From: Progne subis subis
Taxonomy: Eukaryota; Chordata; Aves; Passeriformes; Hirundinidae
Direction: 5' to 3'
NCBI GenBank assembly: GCA_022316685.1
Contig: JAKJHU010000183.1
Coordinates: 1-64,000 of the forward strand
DNA: 64,000 nt
The translations under genes and the position numbers were made by a program. Under the pieces are notes generated by a model. That model searched no databases. It was not told where the DNA came from and was given only the letters and a program-made list of their open reading frames with translations. Each line of letters starts with the position of its first letter. The first letter of the stretch is position 1. This document shows positions 12,368 through 23,998 of the stretch, one piece after another.

Positions 12368-12907
12368 GTAAGTGGGAAAAGCCCACTTTGAAATGGGGTC
12401 ATTGCTTCTGCCATGGAGCATTCCCAATGTCCGTATCTGGTCCTGGAGGACTCACTCCCTCTCATTGGTACGTTGAGGGTTTTCTGGTGTTACTAAACAA
12501 CCCAAACGGGATTTTTTTTTATATTATTATTTATTTGCAAGTGGAATCCAGTTCTGGAAAGAGCTGTGGACAGACATGGATGTGGTTTGTCTGTGTTGTG
12601 GTGGCAGAGATTTCCGCTGACCGTAGCTGGTTTTGTAGGAGCCCTTCCCAGCGAGGACAGAGGGGTCAGCCAGGCTCTCCCAGCCACAGCCACACTGCTC
12701 CTGGAGGGACGCGGGGGTGGTTCCACCACACAGAGCTCCAACGAGAGAAGCCACAACCAAAACAGACTCAAACCACCAGGGCAGTGATGGAGTGGTTTAT
12801 GAACACCCAAATTAGACAACACTCTGCTTCCTGGGGTTATATTCCAGCCCAGCAGTGCTTGCCTGGAATATCCAGCTCCAGGCCAGTGGAGGTGTTCCCT
12901 GTGCCTC
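12368..12907. other. Single-copy DNA between candidate exon and LTR
   Basis: A T/A-rich patch at about 12512-12535 is the only simple sequence. Open frames on both strands (up to 175 codons) overlap one another and have no recognised domain. Confidence 0.5.
12903..12907. repeat. Target-site duplication (GCCTC), left copy
   Basis: It matches GCCTC at 13636-13640 on the other side of the LTR, which fixes both insertion boundaries. Confidence 0.85.
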
Positions 12908-13635
12908 TGTCTTAGTTTGGAAGGAGAGGTGTCTGCCAGGGAAAAGCCAGAGCTTCCCTTGGAATGGAGAATGTAAACCCCCTCCCTCTGAATTATTATA
13001 ATTTTGAAACTAAAGGGCTGTCAGGCCCTTAAGAGGAATAGGGATAACACTTCTTTACTAGGAATATTGAAAATGTGGTAGTACAAAAAAGCAAATGAAC
13101 AAAAAAGAAAAAACACTGACAGAGCCAGAACACAGCCTGACACCCTGTTGGTCAGGGTGTTTGGAGGAGTCCAGTTACATCCTCCTGGAGTGACAGATGT
13201 GGTTCTGATGGAGTAGAGATGATCCTGTAGAAAGGTCCAGTGGTGGCAAGATGGTTCCAGTCTTCCCCTGGGAATGTGGAGGAAATGGGCTGTTCTGCTG
13301 TTCTGAATCTCAGGTTTTATCCAGGTAGGAATGCTTGGCTCCTCCCACTGGGTGGAGCCTCTCCCAATGGGCTGATGTAATTTTATCAGCCATGCAGTGA
13401 GCCTCGATGGCCCATTAACAGCAGATATCCCCTGAGGGAGGATGGGTTCAGGGAGGAGCTAAGAGCACTGCCCCACCTGGTTTTAAAAGCTGGCCCATTA
13501 ACAGAAGACACCCACCCCTTCCCCACCACCCCAGAGCCATATGGAACAAGTCATAAAGGAGATAAAGAAAGAAACACCTCCCCAACCAGTTCCAACAGAT
13601 GGGAGTAGAATACATCTTGCATTGAACTCAAGACA
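12908..13635 (-). mobile_element. Solo LTR of an endogenous retrovirus (ERVL-like), 728 bp
   Basis: The element has perfect 6-bp inverted termini: TGTCTT at 12908-12913 and AAGACA at 13630-13635. It is flanked by an exact 5-bp target duplication, GCCTC (12903-12907 and 13636-13640). Five-base duplications are typical of ERVL-type integration. Homology with the plus-strand LTR ending at 25121 sets the orientation as minus. A TTTTAAAA box lies near 13481-13491, and an AGTAAA-type polyadenylation signal lies near 13058 on the minus strand. There is no internal viral sequence, so this is a solo LTR left by recombination. Confidence 0.88.
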
Positions 13636-13640
13636 GCCTC
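13636..13640. repeat. Target-site duplication (GCCTC), right copy
   Basis: It matches GCCTC at 12903-12907. Confidence 0.85.
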
Positions 13641-15979
13641 CGAACCGGGAGATTTACACCTGAGCACCCTACAGGTCAGCATTACCCAATGGCACTGCCT
13701 TCATTTTCATCAAAGGAAACTCAAGCTGTCCCAATTCCAGCCCATGCTGGGATACCCTCGGTGATGACAATGATCCAAAGGCAAATTCCCATTGTTGCAG
13801 CTGTCAAGAGGAGATGCCAGGGAAAAGAGCTGAATAAACAGAGAGAGAATGAAGGCAGCTGTTTCCTGGCAGTGCTTGTGGGTTTTAGCAAGCTCTCACC
13901 TCGGAGCCAAACTATGGGATGCGGATGTGCTGTGACCTGTGCCAGTGCCTGCAGGCCTGCCTGAGTGGCTCTTCCTATGTCAGTGTACCAGCCGTGGGCC
14001 ACTGGAAGAGAGGATGTGGATCTCCCAATCTCAGCAGCTGTGGCCAGACCACGCCTCTCAGGGGACCTCCTGGCCTTTCAGGGTGTGACAATCAGCACTT
14101 GCACGTGCCCAGGGGTCTGCTGTGGAGAGTGTTCCAGGAGCTGCTTTCAAGGTCCTGCTGAAGCGAAAGGAACCAGGAGTTCCCGTGTTTGATCTCCAGC
14201 TCTGCCATTTGCAATTTAGCATCTCTACTTAACTCGACAGAGCGAGAATTCCATGGCAATTTTAATGCAAACCAGCAAAATGAAAGCTTTCTGCTCAAGG
14301 AAAAAGCATAATTTTCAGATTTGTAGTACGACTGCTCCTGTTTAAAATGCTGAAAACATGTATCATGAGCAAAACCAGCAATATCAGAGTGTTTGGAGTG
14401 CTCTCCTCTTCCATTAATCTATTTAGCACCCATAAGTTTCCTCTTGGAAGCAGATTGGAGAAGTCTGGGAGTCCTTTGCAAGGAGAGGAAGGGGACAGAG
14501 CAGCAGCGGTTGGTGATTCCTTGATCTTTCTGAAGGTCCTTTCTCACAGAGGGCAAGTCCAAGGACAAGGTAATTCCCCTCAACTCCACACAGACACCAA
14601 ATCCATGACACTGAAATCTGTGGAGACCAGGGATAGGCAGACCTAGGGAATAAGTGCAGGTTCATCTCCCAGGGGTTTCCCATAATGACTGTTCAACCAA
14701 TATTTCCCATCTATCTCCCATTTTCTCGTGACCCTGCTAAGTTCAGCCCTCCACTAAAAATAACCTCTGTCTTTTATTGCTGGGAAAGTATCCCAGCCTT
14801 CACAGAAACAGGGTTTCTAATCTTCACAGAGGCAGATGCTGGAATACCCCAAAAGCTCAGAAACTGGCAGGCAAAATTAATGAGACTTTCCCACTTACTG
14901 TTAAACAAAAAAGTCTCCTGTGAGTTTATAGCAGCTGCAGACCCAGAGGCCCTTTTTACTCTCCAAATAAATTGTACTTTCCACGGTTTTGGGTTGGCTG
15001 TGCTGTGTTATGGACTTCAGGAATAGGAACTGATGAGATCTTTAGCAGATATAACCCAAAGAAGTGGGAAGAGACCCCAGCCCTGCTCTATGCGCTCTAC
15101 TTTGGATTGTTTCAAACACACACATCTCCTGAGTTCCGTGTTAAAGCAAAGGGATGGAGCTGGCACTTCTTCCAGAGCAGCCCCTCATGACTTCCAAAGC
15201 CTGCAGACATCATTAGCAGAGGGCAATTAGCAGCCTGCTGCCCAGGGGAGAGGTGGAAGCCATCCAGGCCTTGGCAGTCAGATCCTGGGATTTCTTATAG
15301 GATCTCTGGCACAGCAAACCCTCAGCCAGAAAATCCCTGGAGGTGTTCAGAAGTAAGCAGCCCTTTTCCAAAACTGGGGTTTTGGAAAGGCCTTCCATCC
15401 ATAGAGGTCTCCCCTTTCTCCACAACTTGGTGTGTTTGTCAGAGGGAAAACAAAACAAAACAAAACAGGGAAACAACCAAATTCTGGCTGCAGAGCAGGG
15501 ACGCAGTGCGACAGCTTGGGATCAGTCCTCGATTTTACTGGGAAATTCCAGGAGGGAAATCCCAACTGTTTCCCGGCTATTGAGAAAGGCTGGTGGTGAC
15601 TGCTGCATAGGGCATGAAGCCAGGCAGGCAGTGGGGTCAAAGGTCTTCCAAGGCATTTCCTTGGACTTTTGCTTCCAAGACCAACAAGACTGGAGTAACA
15701 CCACCCTTTGGAAGAATATTTTGGGAATAATCTTTTCCCTCGAACATTTAAGGGAGGAAGAACCCAGAAGGAACCAGGAACAGAAAGGATCAGTCCAGTA
15801 CCATGTGAGAAGCAATGGGCAAAGCCAAGGGTGGAGCTGAGTCTTGCCAAACCTCATCCCAGATATTTAACTGCAAACCTCTGCTTCCACTCCTCCTCAT
15901 TCCAGCTCCTGGGACTGCAAGGTGTGTTTCCTAATCCAGCTGGCACTCAGAGCAAAACACTGCTCCCTGTAGCATGAAT
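13641..15979. other. Single-copy DNA; no gene seen
   Basis: No repeat body or credible exon was found. An (AAAAC)n patch lies at about 15447-15468. Open frames up to 167 codons overlap each other on both strands at 15343-15857 and have no recognised domain. Confidence 0.55.
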
Positions 15980-16342
15980 CCCTCCCTCCCTCCCTCCCTC
16001 CCTCCCTCCCTCCCTTCCTTCCTTCCTTCCTTCCTTCCTTCCTTCCTTCCTTCCTTCCTTCCTTCCTTCCTTCCTTCCTTCCTTCCTTCCTTCCTTCCTT
16101 CCTTCCTTCCTTCCTTCCTTCCTTCCTTCCTTCCTTCCTTCCTTCCTTCCTTCCTTCCTTCCTTCCTTCCTTCCTTCCTTCCTTCCTTCCTTCCTTCCTT
16201 CCTTCCTTCCTTCCTTCCGTCCTTCCTTCCGTCCTTCCTTCCTTCCTTCCTTCCTTCCTTCCTTCCTTCCTTCCTTCCTTCCGTCCTTCCTTCCGTCCTT
16301 CCTTCCTTCCTTCCTTCCTTCCTTCCTTCCTTCCTTCCTTCC
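15980..16342. repeat. (CCCT)n then (CCTT)n array, ~363 bp
   Basis: The array opens with about 35 bp of CCCT units and continues as about 327 bp of almost perfect CCTT. Four interrupting G bases at 16219, 16231, 16283 and 16295 form two pairs with identical 12-bp spacing. The pairs are 64 bp apart, which points to an internal 64-bp duplication. Both strands are open for about 140 codons only because of the repeat. Polypurine/polypyrimidine mirror tracts of this kind can form triplex DNA. Confidence 0.97.
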
Positions 16343-16667
16343 ACAGTCAGCATGGAGAGGTTAACAAGGAGAAACTATTTTTAGGTCTGAAGATGTTGGC
16401 TCACCCTCTGTTATGGCAACAGATCCTGTTATTCCTTGTTCCCCTGGTCTTTTTAATGCATCAGAGTCATCAGGGCTCCCATCCAGCTCACAGTAAACAC
16501 GCAAAAACCTCCGGATTTTAGGACTTACTGGTTGCATGACTGGTAAGAACATTAAAGGAAGAGATGGAACGCCCATCAAGGAGTCTCAGAAGGAAGGAGG
16601 GGGACTCCATCCTGAGGAGAAACCTCTGGAGAAACCACACCTGAGACCTGGAGTGGGGAGGGCAGAG

Positions 16668-16720
16668 CAGATGACACCTGGAGGTCTCTTCCAGCCCATA
16701 GGCTGAACATCACAGCTCAC
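16668..16720 (+). mobile_element. Possible CR1 3' scrap
   Basis: 'CAGATGACACCTGGAGGTCTC' followed by 'TTCCAGCCCATAGG' resembles the CR1 3' UTR in sense orientation. The flanking sequence does not extend the match, so the call is weak. Confidence 0.35.
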
Positions 16721-17262
16721 CCAGTCTGGAGTGTGGGGTTCCAAAATGATGAAATGCTGCCTGGTTTGGGTCCAGAGCAATAAATCTTCCCTCACAGAGG
16801 TTACTCTGTACTTGGAGCAGGTTTGCAGGAGCATTTGCCAAGGTTCAGGCAAGAGCAAATGCTGAAACCAGGTTTGCCTTTGGGGAGGTTTACCGCAAAG
16901 TCCATGACTGTGGACAGAACATCTCTTACCTGCTGTGGGACAGCAATTCCTTCCTTTCTCCCAGCTAATTTGTGGAGTAAAACATCCAGGAGAAATTCAC
17001 ATCTCCAGTTCCTTCTCTGACACCCACGCCAGCAGTACAGAAGCTCTGTGAATGTGCACAGAGAGACTATCAAGGATCCTGCTGCAGGAAAATAATCTTT
17101 TCCACTCTGCAATTGCACTGAACCTTGCATGGAGCTGCAGAAGTGGCCAGGGATTCTGGACAGAACAGGGCCATATCCCCCAGTCTGTCCCAGTAAAACC
17201 TCATGACTCCCTATTTTGTCATTTCATTTTGCTTTAGCCAGCATCATTTGTAGCATTTGGAC

Positions 17263-17353
17263 TGAAAAAAAAAAAACACCAAAAAAACCCACACCCAAAA
17301 AAAAACCCCAAAGAAACAAACAACAAAAAAAAACCCCACCTCCCCAAACCCCA
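17263..17353. repeat. A-rich tract with CCC interruptions
   Basis: Runs of A alternate with CACC, CCC and CCCC. This is a low-complexity A/C tract. Confidence 0.85.
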
Positions 17354-17752
17354 GGAGAATGGTGCTTTTGGTAATAGATTGGGTTTCAACACTTTTAGGA
17401 TAAGGTAACTCTATTTAAAAACATACCAGTTTGGGGGTTTTTTTCCTAAGAAATGTGGATAGAAAAACAAGACAACCTGCTCTGTTTGATCTGTGTTTTA
17501 AATTTTACTGAGGAAAACAGAACCATTTTGGGGAAAGCAACTAGAGAAATCTGGAGGGAGCTGGCCAACAAACAGGAAAAAAAACCCCAGCAGTGATCAC
17601 TGAGCTCTTCAGCACCAAAACATGGGCAACTGATGGATCCTTCCAGCTTTTCTTTGTCTTCCTATCTCAGCCACAGACTTTAACTGGAGGGAAGGAAGGA
17701 AGGCTTGGACAAATTGAAATTCCAAATGAGGCTCCAGGACAATGGTCAAGTA

Positions 17753-17769
17753 AAAAAAAAAAAAAAATT
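17753..17769. repeat. Poly-A tract
   Basis: A run of 15 or more A within single-copy DNA. Confidence 0.85.
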
Positions 17770-18660
17770 ATTTTCTATAGATATGTTTGAACTGATGTAA
17801 CATAAAGTTGATTTGAAATGCTGATGCTAAAATTTGAAATCTGAACAGGAGCTGAAATGATTACAAAATGCTTATTCTCAGGTTATGTTAAATTATTTAC
17901 CCTGTGTGCTTTGCTGAAGCCTGGTAGCAAGGAGGGGCTTTGGACAAGGATTTCCAGAGAGTTTCTCTCTTTTTCATTCTCCTTCATGGAGATCTGGAGC
18001 GGAATTATGGAGGATTATGGGCTGCTTTCAACCTCCCTGCCCTTTGGAATGTGCAGCCATGCCCTTGGATCAACACTATTCCATGGACTCGGCCAGCACA
18101 AAAGTTGCTCTTTGCCTCCTGAGCATCAAGGTCCTCCCAAGAGCAGACCCACAATAAAGGAGAAGAGATGGAGCTGCACTTTCCCTGAGGAAAGCTGAAG
18201 CATATTCTGAATTGATTTGAAAACAATCCAATCAAAAGAATGAAATATTCCCCCGATCAGGTCAAACTGACCAAAATGAAGTGTTTCATTTCAGGCTTGT
18301 CTCTCCTCAACCCTTCAAAATAAAATAGAGAGAAGAAAAAAAGACATAAAAAGAACACTGCAAGTTTTCAGCACATTTCTTCCCCATGAGAAAGAGCAAC
18401 TCTGTGAAGTGGCAAGTTTCCTTGGAAAAATCTGTCTCATCAGCACTTCTCCACTGTGTACAACCCCCAGAAAGTCCATTGCTCTGATCTGGGGGCTTCC
18501 TGGGATTTATGGCTCTTGTATCTCTTGCTAAATCAAGCCCCCTGCTCAGAGGGGGTTTTCCAAAAAAATCTTTAGGGGGCAATGTGATGGATGGACACCC
18601 TTGGACATCATGAGGCTGAGAGGGACATACCTAAACCAGGATTAGAGCAGATACCGAGCC

Positions 18661-18725
18661 ATCCCATCCCATCCCATCCCATCCCATCCCATCCCATCCC
18701 ATCCCATCCCATCCCATCCCATCCC
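18661..18725. repeat. (ATCCC)13 microsatellite
   Basis: Thirteen perfect ATCCC units (65 bp) have no interruption. The lack of decay suggests recent slippage expansion, so the locus is probably length-polymorphic. Confidence 0.97.
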
Positions 18726-19596
18726 AGACCTGTATTTCTGCAAAAACCCTTGTATGTGCAGACATCCATCGCAGGCGTGTTTCTGTGAGTGAGTGTGTAA
18801 AATCCCATTATTTACAGCCAGGAAACACCCCCATTTTTATGGAATAGTGCTGCCTAGTAGATGATATTCCATAAAGCTGAATCAGGGCTCCCACAACACT
18901 GGGACCTCTTCCCTACTCCACAGGTCCGCGGGCCGAGTGCTGAAGTGCAGCCCTTTGTGCTGAGCCAGGCGTGACAGCAGCACAAGGGGGATCCTGGAAA
19001 AGAGAAGGAAAACCTGAGGTGTTTTCCTCCTTCCTGACTGCCCAGCTCAATTTGCAGCACCCCCTTGATGCCTTTCCCATCCTCGCTGTGGCGGCAGAGC
19101 AGCGGGCAGACATCAGCCCCGTGTTCTCTGCAGCGAGCTGAGAGGTTAAATCAGTTTAAAACAGGGTCTGTTTTCTGCAAAACTCCTTCACCAGCAGCAC
19201 AGAGGGGTGCTGCAGGGAAAGGCAAGCAGGGAGGAGGAGGAGGAGGAGGTGAGAGAGGGAGTCAGTCATCACTCACCCACCAAGGCATTTTTCTTCCCCC
19301 CGAAAAAGGGAAGAAACCCTGCCAAGGCCTTTCCGTGGTGCTCCAGCTTGCCAGGGGGTTGTGCAATGGGATGTCAGACACACTCAGGGGGCACAGTGTG
19401 CTAAGGGGGTGTAGTGCAAGCTCACGTGTTTATTTCTGAACAGGAACCCAAGCAAATCCAGCCGTGACCACTTCGGGAGGTGAATCAAATCCAACAGCTG
19501 AAAACCTCTTGCTGGTGTTTCTTCTAAAGAACCTAGATGAAATGTTTTTAATAAAACACTCCTTCCTTCCTTCCTTCCTTCTTTTCGTTCTTTCTT

Positions 19597-19630
<34 letters not shown>

Positions 19631-20177
19631 CATGTATATATCAAAGTTCAAATAAATCTTTACCATAATCAGAAGAATGCATAGAACTGTAAAAGTTTAG
19701 AAGAGGTCACTCCTGAGCAGCCCCAACTCCATAAAGTGCAGTTTGATGTCCTGTAGTTTATGGCTGTACAAAGCCCATCTCTTCTGCTCTGAGATTGGCT
19801 GTTAATGTTGTAATGATATTTAACTGCTGACAAATGAATCACAGGTGGGGAGACAAGGACTCCTTAAGTAAAAAAACCTGTCATTTTTATTTGGTTGCTT
19901 TTTTGTTTTGTTGTTTCGATGTTTTCTTTAGTTCCTTCAAGCAAACAGATTAAGGAACATCCCAGCCTGTCAAGTAATACCTGTTTGTAAAAACACCACA
20001 TCCCTTTGATGCGTCCAACACACGCTGGAGTGAGGACAGAGGGATTTTCTTTCACTTGCAGTGAGGCTTCTTTTTCTTTTTTGCCACTAATTATGGGATT
20101 TCTCATTAAAATAACATGAAGTATGCCTGGTTGAGGTTCTAGCACGTTTTCACTTGGGGAAACCAATGGGAACCGTA
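18726..20177. other. Single-copy DNA with one pyrimidine tract; no gene seen
   Basis: A (GGA)n patch lies at about 19231-19247 and the CCTT/poly-T tract at 19560-19626. No exon or interspersed repeat is recognised. Confidence 0.55.
19560..19626. repeat. (CCTT)n plus poly-T
   Basis: Five CCTT units and TTTC-type units lead into a T run of about 27 bases. Confidence 0.9.
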
Positions 20178-20367
20178 TCCTTCCTTCTTTCCTTTCCTTC
20201 CTTCCTTCCTTTCCTTCCTTCCCTTCCTTTCCTTCCTTTCCTTCCTTTCCTTCCTTCCCTTCCCTTCCTTCCCTTCTTTCCCTCCCTTCCTTCCTTCCTT
20301 CCTTCCTGCCTTCCTGCCTTCCTGCCTTCCTGCCTTCCTGCCTTCCTTCCTTCCTTCCTTCCTTCCC
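20178..20367. repeat. Compound pyrimidine tract (CCTT, CTTTC, CCTTCCTG units)
   Basis: About 190 bp of almost pure pyrimidine. It contains mixed CCTT and CTTTC units, then a regular 8-bp CCTTCCTG sub-array at about 20301-20343, then CCTT again. A 189-codon minus-strand open frame crossing it is low-complexity K/E/G/R translation and is not a gene. Confidence 0.93.
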
Positions 20368-21340
20368 CTGCCCCAGCACCACCAGGACCAGGTGTAGGGA
20401 GAAGACCATCTCCCTAAACCAAACCCACCTCACCCCTGACTTTTAAAATTCATCCCATTCCCCAAATTTCAGAGCTACTTTTGAATTTCTTTCCCCTCTT
20501 AGGCCTTCCTTCCCCTCCTCTTCCTCTCCCTCCATGTGTTTTTTTTTTTTTTTCCCATGGCAAAATGAACTCATGCAGACCTGGGTATTTATAAATTCCC
20601 CTCCAACGCCAAAGCGTCAGGAACAATCACTTCCCTCCAGTTTACAGGAACATTCAAAGTGCCACGAACATATTTTCGACATAACTCATTACTTTGAAGA
20701 TGCTTCCAAGCTTTTGTTCCTGTTTATTGACAGGAAGTTGTTTTTCATGGCTCCGAATCAGGAGGGATTGGTGGAGGAGTTGCCAAGTGGGTTTGTTGTG
20801 CCCTGAAAATCCCGGCCCCGCATTCCTGGCTCCCTCCAGGCACCCACCACCCAACCCCCCTGGTCTTTGCCAAGTGGGATAAAAACACCATGGAGGCTTA
20901 AAGAGGGGGAAATTAGAGGCAGGATGGATGTGGGCAGGTGAGAGGGGAGAAAAAAGGTCTGTTATCCATCACGGCTCTGGAAGAAGAGGCAGTTTTTGAG
21001 GCACTCCTGGCCCCAGAGAGCCCCTGTTTCTCCTCCTGGAGAAGGCCAGCACAAGAGGATCATCTGCTCTGGAAACTGACTCAGAAAAGGGGGAGCAGGA
21101 AAGGGGGTGGGAAAAAGGGAGCGGGGAAGGGAAAACCACCTCATTGCCCCTGTCATGGCAGGACAGGGCTCTCCATCCCAACACTGTGGGCTCAGGGAGG
21201 GGCCTGGGGGGCTGTTGTGACCACTTGAGGCTGGGCCAAAGGGTGGGGAGGAACTGGGAAAACTGGGAAGGTGGTGATGGGAGAGAGGCAGCACCTGCTC
21301 CCTGTTGCATGCCAGGAGAGGGACCCAGAATGGAATTCTT
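20368..21340. other. Single-copy DNA; no gene seen
   Basis: A T run lies near 20538-20553. The part from 20900 is G/A-rich. Nothing recognisable. Confidence 0.5.
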
Positions 21341-21424
21341 GGAGGTGTCCTGTTCAGGGATAAGAGCTGGTCTCTGTGGTCCTTGTGGGTCCCTTCCACC
21401 TCTGAGTGTTCTTTGATTTTATGA
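21341..21424 (+). mobile_element. CR1 LINE 3' fragment
   Basis: 'CTGTGGTCCTTGTGGGTCCC' followed by 'TTCCACCTCTGAGTGTTC' and 'TTTGATTTTATGAG' is a CR1 3' UTR end of the TTGTGGGTCCCTTCCA type, in sense orientation. It is short and 5' truncated. Confidence 0.75.
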
Positions 21425-22830
21425 GAGAAGGTTGAACATTTCTGCTTCCCATCTCAAGTCCCGGTTAACATCTTCAGGGAATACTCTCTGCCAGCTTCAA
21501 CCCTCCTGAACCTCCTCCAGGAGCAGCATCCTTTCCTGAGGGGCATCTCATGCTCCAGGAGCTGGTCCTGCTGGGGGAAGCCAGCAGAGGAACCGGACAA
21601 GGACCTGGGGTGCTCAGCAGAGCCCAGGATGAGGATCTCAGCCAGCCACTGGGATCGGCCATCAGAAGAAAGCACCAGCCCCGCTGGGCTTGACCTCCTG
21701 GACACCTCCAAACCCACTCAGCAGCCCTGGCACAAATCCCTGGGGAAAAGGGAGACTTTAAATTCAGCCCCATTGACCTTCTTTTATATTGACAGTGGGA
21801 CTGGCTGTTATGGACTGAGTGCCCGAGGTTCTTGCACTGAAAGGAGCGCAGTGCAACACTGGGGGCACCTCTGGATTCCACTTACTCCCAATAATTATTA
21901 CTCCTTGGCTTGTTGCTACACCGTGTAGTGTAATGTTATTGCTTGGAATGCTCTGTTAACTCAATTTTTACTGATACCATGTGTTCCCCTCCTTTCATCC
22001 CGGTAGTGTGTCAAGAGCTGTTTTCCTAAGGATGGTCAAGGGAATATGATTCTAATATTACTGGAGATGATGTAAAAAGTTTTATAGACAGTGCTCCACG
22101 TTTGAACTGGGAGCCCAGAGCTCAACCACGAGGGCCTTAGGCAGGCATTTGAATTGCAAGTTTTGGAAGGCCAGTGAGGTAAAAAGGGTCTTGCTGGTTT
22201 ACGGGGGGCAGTCAGTTTGAAAGGGAAGATGTTAGACCTGCACTTAGAGAGGAACAAACCAAAAACCTCAGAAAGCTGGGCTTATAATATGCAATTTCAG
22301 GCATCATTGGTCTCCAGAAGCATGAATTAAAGCATCCTGGGAAATACAGAGGGACATGCTGCTTGTTGCGTTATTCCCGGGAGTGCAGCCACAAAGCTGT
22401 GGCTACGCTTTTGACAGCCATTGTCTTGGCTGGCAGGGCTGGGGTAGCACTGAGATGCCCCAAAACTCAAAACAAGCTCCAGAGCCAAGGTGTGCTGATG
22501 ATCACCAAGGATCTTTTCATTCTCTCTGGCTTGCCAACAAAAGCTGGTGGCAGAGGTGGGATATTTTGCTATTTTTTAGGTAGAAGTGTGCAAGGTAACT
22601 TTGGGGACATAAGTCCCTGCCTGTTCAGTGGGACAGAAGAGCTGGGAATAGCTCTGCTGTGATGTTTCCAGCCAATGTGCTGAACACAGAATCAGGAGCT
22701 CACAGGAGGAGGGGACCCAGGGACTGCACACTCCCAGCTCTGGGAGAGCAGAGCGGAGCTGGGCTACAAAAACCTTCTCTATCAGGGTTTTTCTCTGAGA
22801 TTTAGGTGGTTTTAGAGTCTTTTTTCCCTT
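21425..22830. other. Single-copy DNA; no gene seen
   Basis: No repeat or exon is recognised. The part 21880-22090 is A/T-rich. Confidence 0.5.
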
Positions 22831-23268
22831 TGCAAAGCTCTGAGCTAAACGCAAGAAAGAGACGGAGTCTTCAGGTTCTGATTTTTCAAGGTTGCATGCT
22901 TAGTTTATTATTTCTTATCTTACAATTTTCTCAGTGTCCAACAAAGGTCTGTGCAGCTGTTCGGGCATCTGGCGACTCCTCGACTCTACTGGGCTGTCGT
23001 TATCTTTTATACTAATTGCTACGTATTCTTTATTTATCATTATTTGCCAATACCTATCACTTACACTAAACAGGTCATCTCTACTTTGACCCAATCTCTT
23101 TAAACTACTTTGTGCCACTGTCACTGCTGAAATGGAGTGAGGGAAGAAGAAAGAAGAAGCAGGAGACAACGCCCCAAATCCTCCATCTTGTCCCCATTCA
23201 CTTCAATGCTAAAAACCCAAATCTACCGTTTTTTCACCCTGTGATAAGCTAAACTACTATTTTTCACA
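22831..23268 (-). mobile_element. LTR of an endogenous retrovirus (ERVK-like), approximate ends
   Basis: On the minus strand this reads as an LTR. It starts TGTGAAAAATAG (from 23268), has a TATAAAAG box at about 23004-23011 and an AATAAA polyadenylation signal at 22904-22909. A U5-like end follows, finishing GCTTTGCA at 22831. The pyrimidine-rich 'GCTTCTTCTTTCTTCTTCCC' block upstream of the TATA box is wording I associate with passerine ERVK LTRs, from memory. No exact target duplication was found at these ends, so both boundaries are provisional. No internal viral sequence is attached. Confidence 0.65.
23004..23011 (-). promoter_or_regulatory. LTR TATA box
   Basis: TATAAAAG on the minus strand lies about 100 bp upstream of the AATAAA signal of the same LTR, the spacing expected for a short R region. 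Confidence 0.5.
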
Positions 23269-23284
23269 CTTTTGTGGCCTGCAA

Positions 23285-23998
23285 ACCCTCTCGCAGTGCA
23301 GGAAGCCTTTCCCATGGACTGAGATCAAAGCCAGTGTCTCTCTGAGCTCTGGGCTGGGGTCCCAGACCCCCCTGCCCAGGTCTCTGACCCTCCAGGGCAG
23401 CCAAAGGAATGCCCTGGGCTCCAACACTTCTCCAGGGAGCAGAGCACAGGGATTTGTTCATTCAAATGGTTCCTCTGCCTCACACCAGCATTTTCAGGAC
23501 TATTTCTGCCTCAGCTCTGCACCTGGAGTTTGTGGTTTATCCACCACTTCAGCTCCTGTGAGTAAAGGGGATTCTGCACATCCAGCCCTGCTGCAGAAAG
23601 GTTTTCGTGTATACCAAAAACCTGTTTTCCTATCAACTCATCAAGGCATTTCTTTATGTGCTTTATAGTAGAGTAGGTCCAGTGTGCAAAAAGAAGGCAC
23701 AGCAACAGCAGGAAGAGTTTTCCAGCCCTGCCGAGCTTTTATGAGCACTTCCATAATGACATTTCCAACACTTGGGCTGTGGCTGCAGCGACAGCTGACA
23801 CCTCATCCATCATAACCTGCTCTCTGCTTTAAAAAACTGCTTTATTTATTGCAGGTGACAGCCTCTGCACAGGACGAACACGCCTGGAAATTCCAACACT
23901 TTTGTCTCGGCAGAAGGCGGGCTCCCAGTGTTTGTCACCGTCTTCATCACTGGGGCCATGCTCTCCTCACTTGCTTCCTGGTATTGCCCTGAAAGAGC
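23285..23998. other. Single-copy DNA; no gene seen
   Basis: Nothing recognisable. The sequence 23285-23460 might belong to the neighbouring LTR insertion, but it has no retroviral motif. Confidence 0.5.

Larger units (their letters stand above)
16343..18660. other. Mostly single-copy DNA; no gene seen
   Basis: The stretch has a possible CR1 scrap at 16668-16720, an A/C-rich simple tract at 17263-17353 and an A run at 17753-17769. No credible exon was found. Confidence 0.5.

Noticed and set aside
12388..12915. 175-codon plus-strand open frame
   Set aside because: It crosses an A/T simple patch, ends at the LTR border and has antisense frames of similar length. No family resemblance.
15931..16384. 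Open frames of about 140 codons on both strands
   Set aside because: They are translations of the CCTT array (repeating SFLP or KEGR), with no start context or domain.
19864..20433. 189-codon minus-strand open frame
   Set aside because: Its middle is the pyrimidine tract translated as K/E/G/R repeats. No domain or splice support.
6609..22076. Shared 16-mer TTACTGGAGATGATGT near 6609 and 22061
   Set aside because: A match of this length somewhere in the window is expected by chance; flanks do not align.
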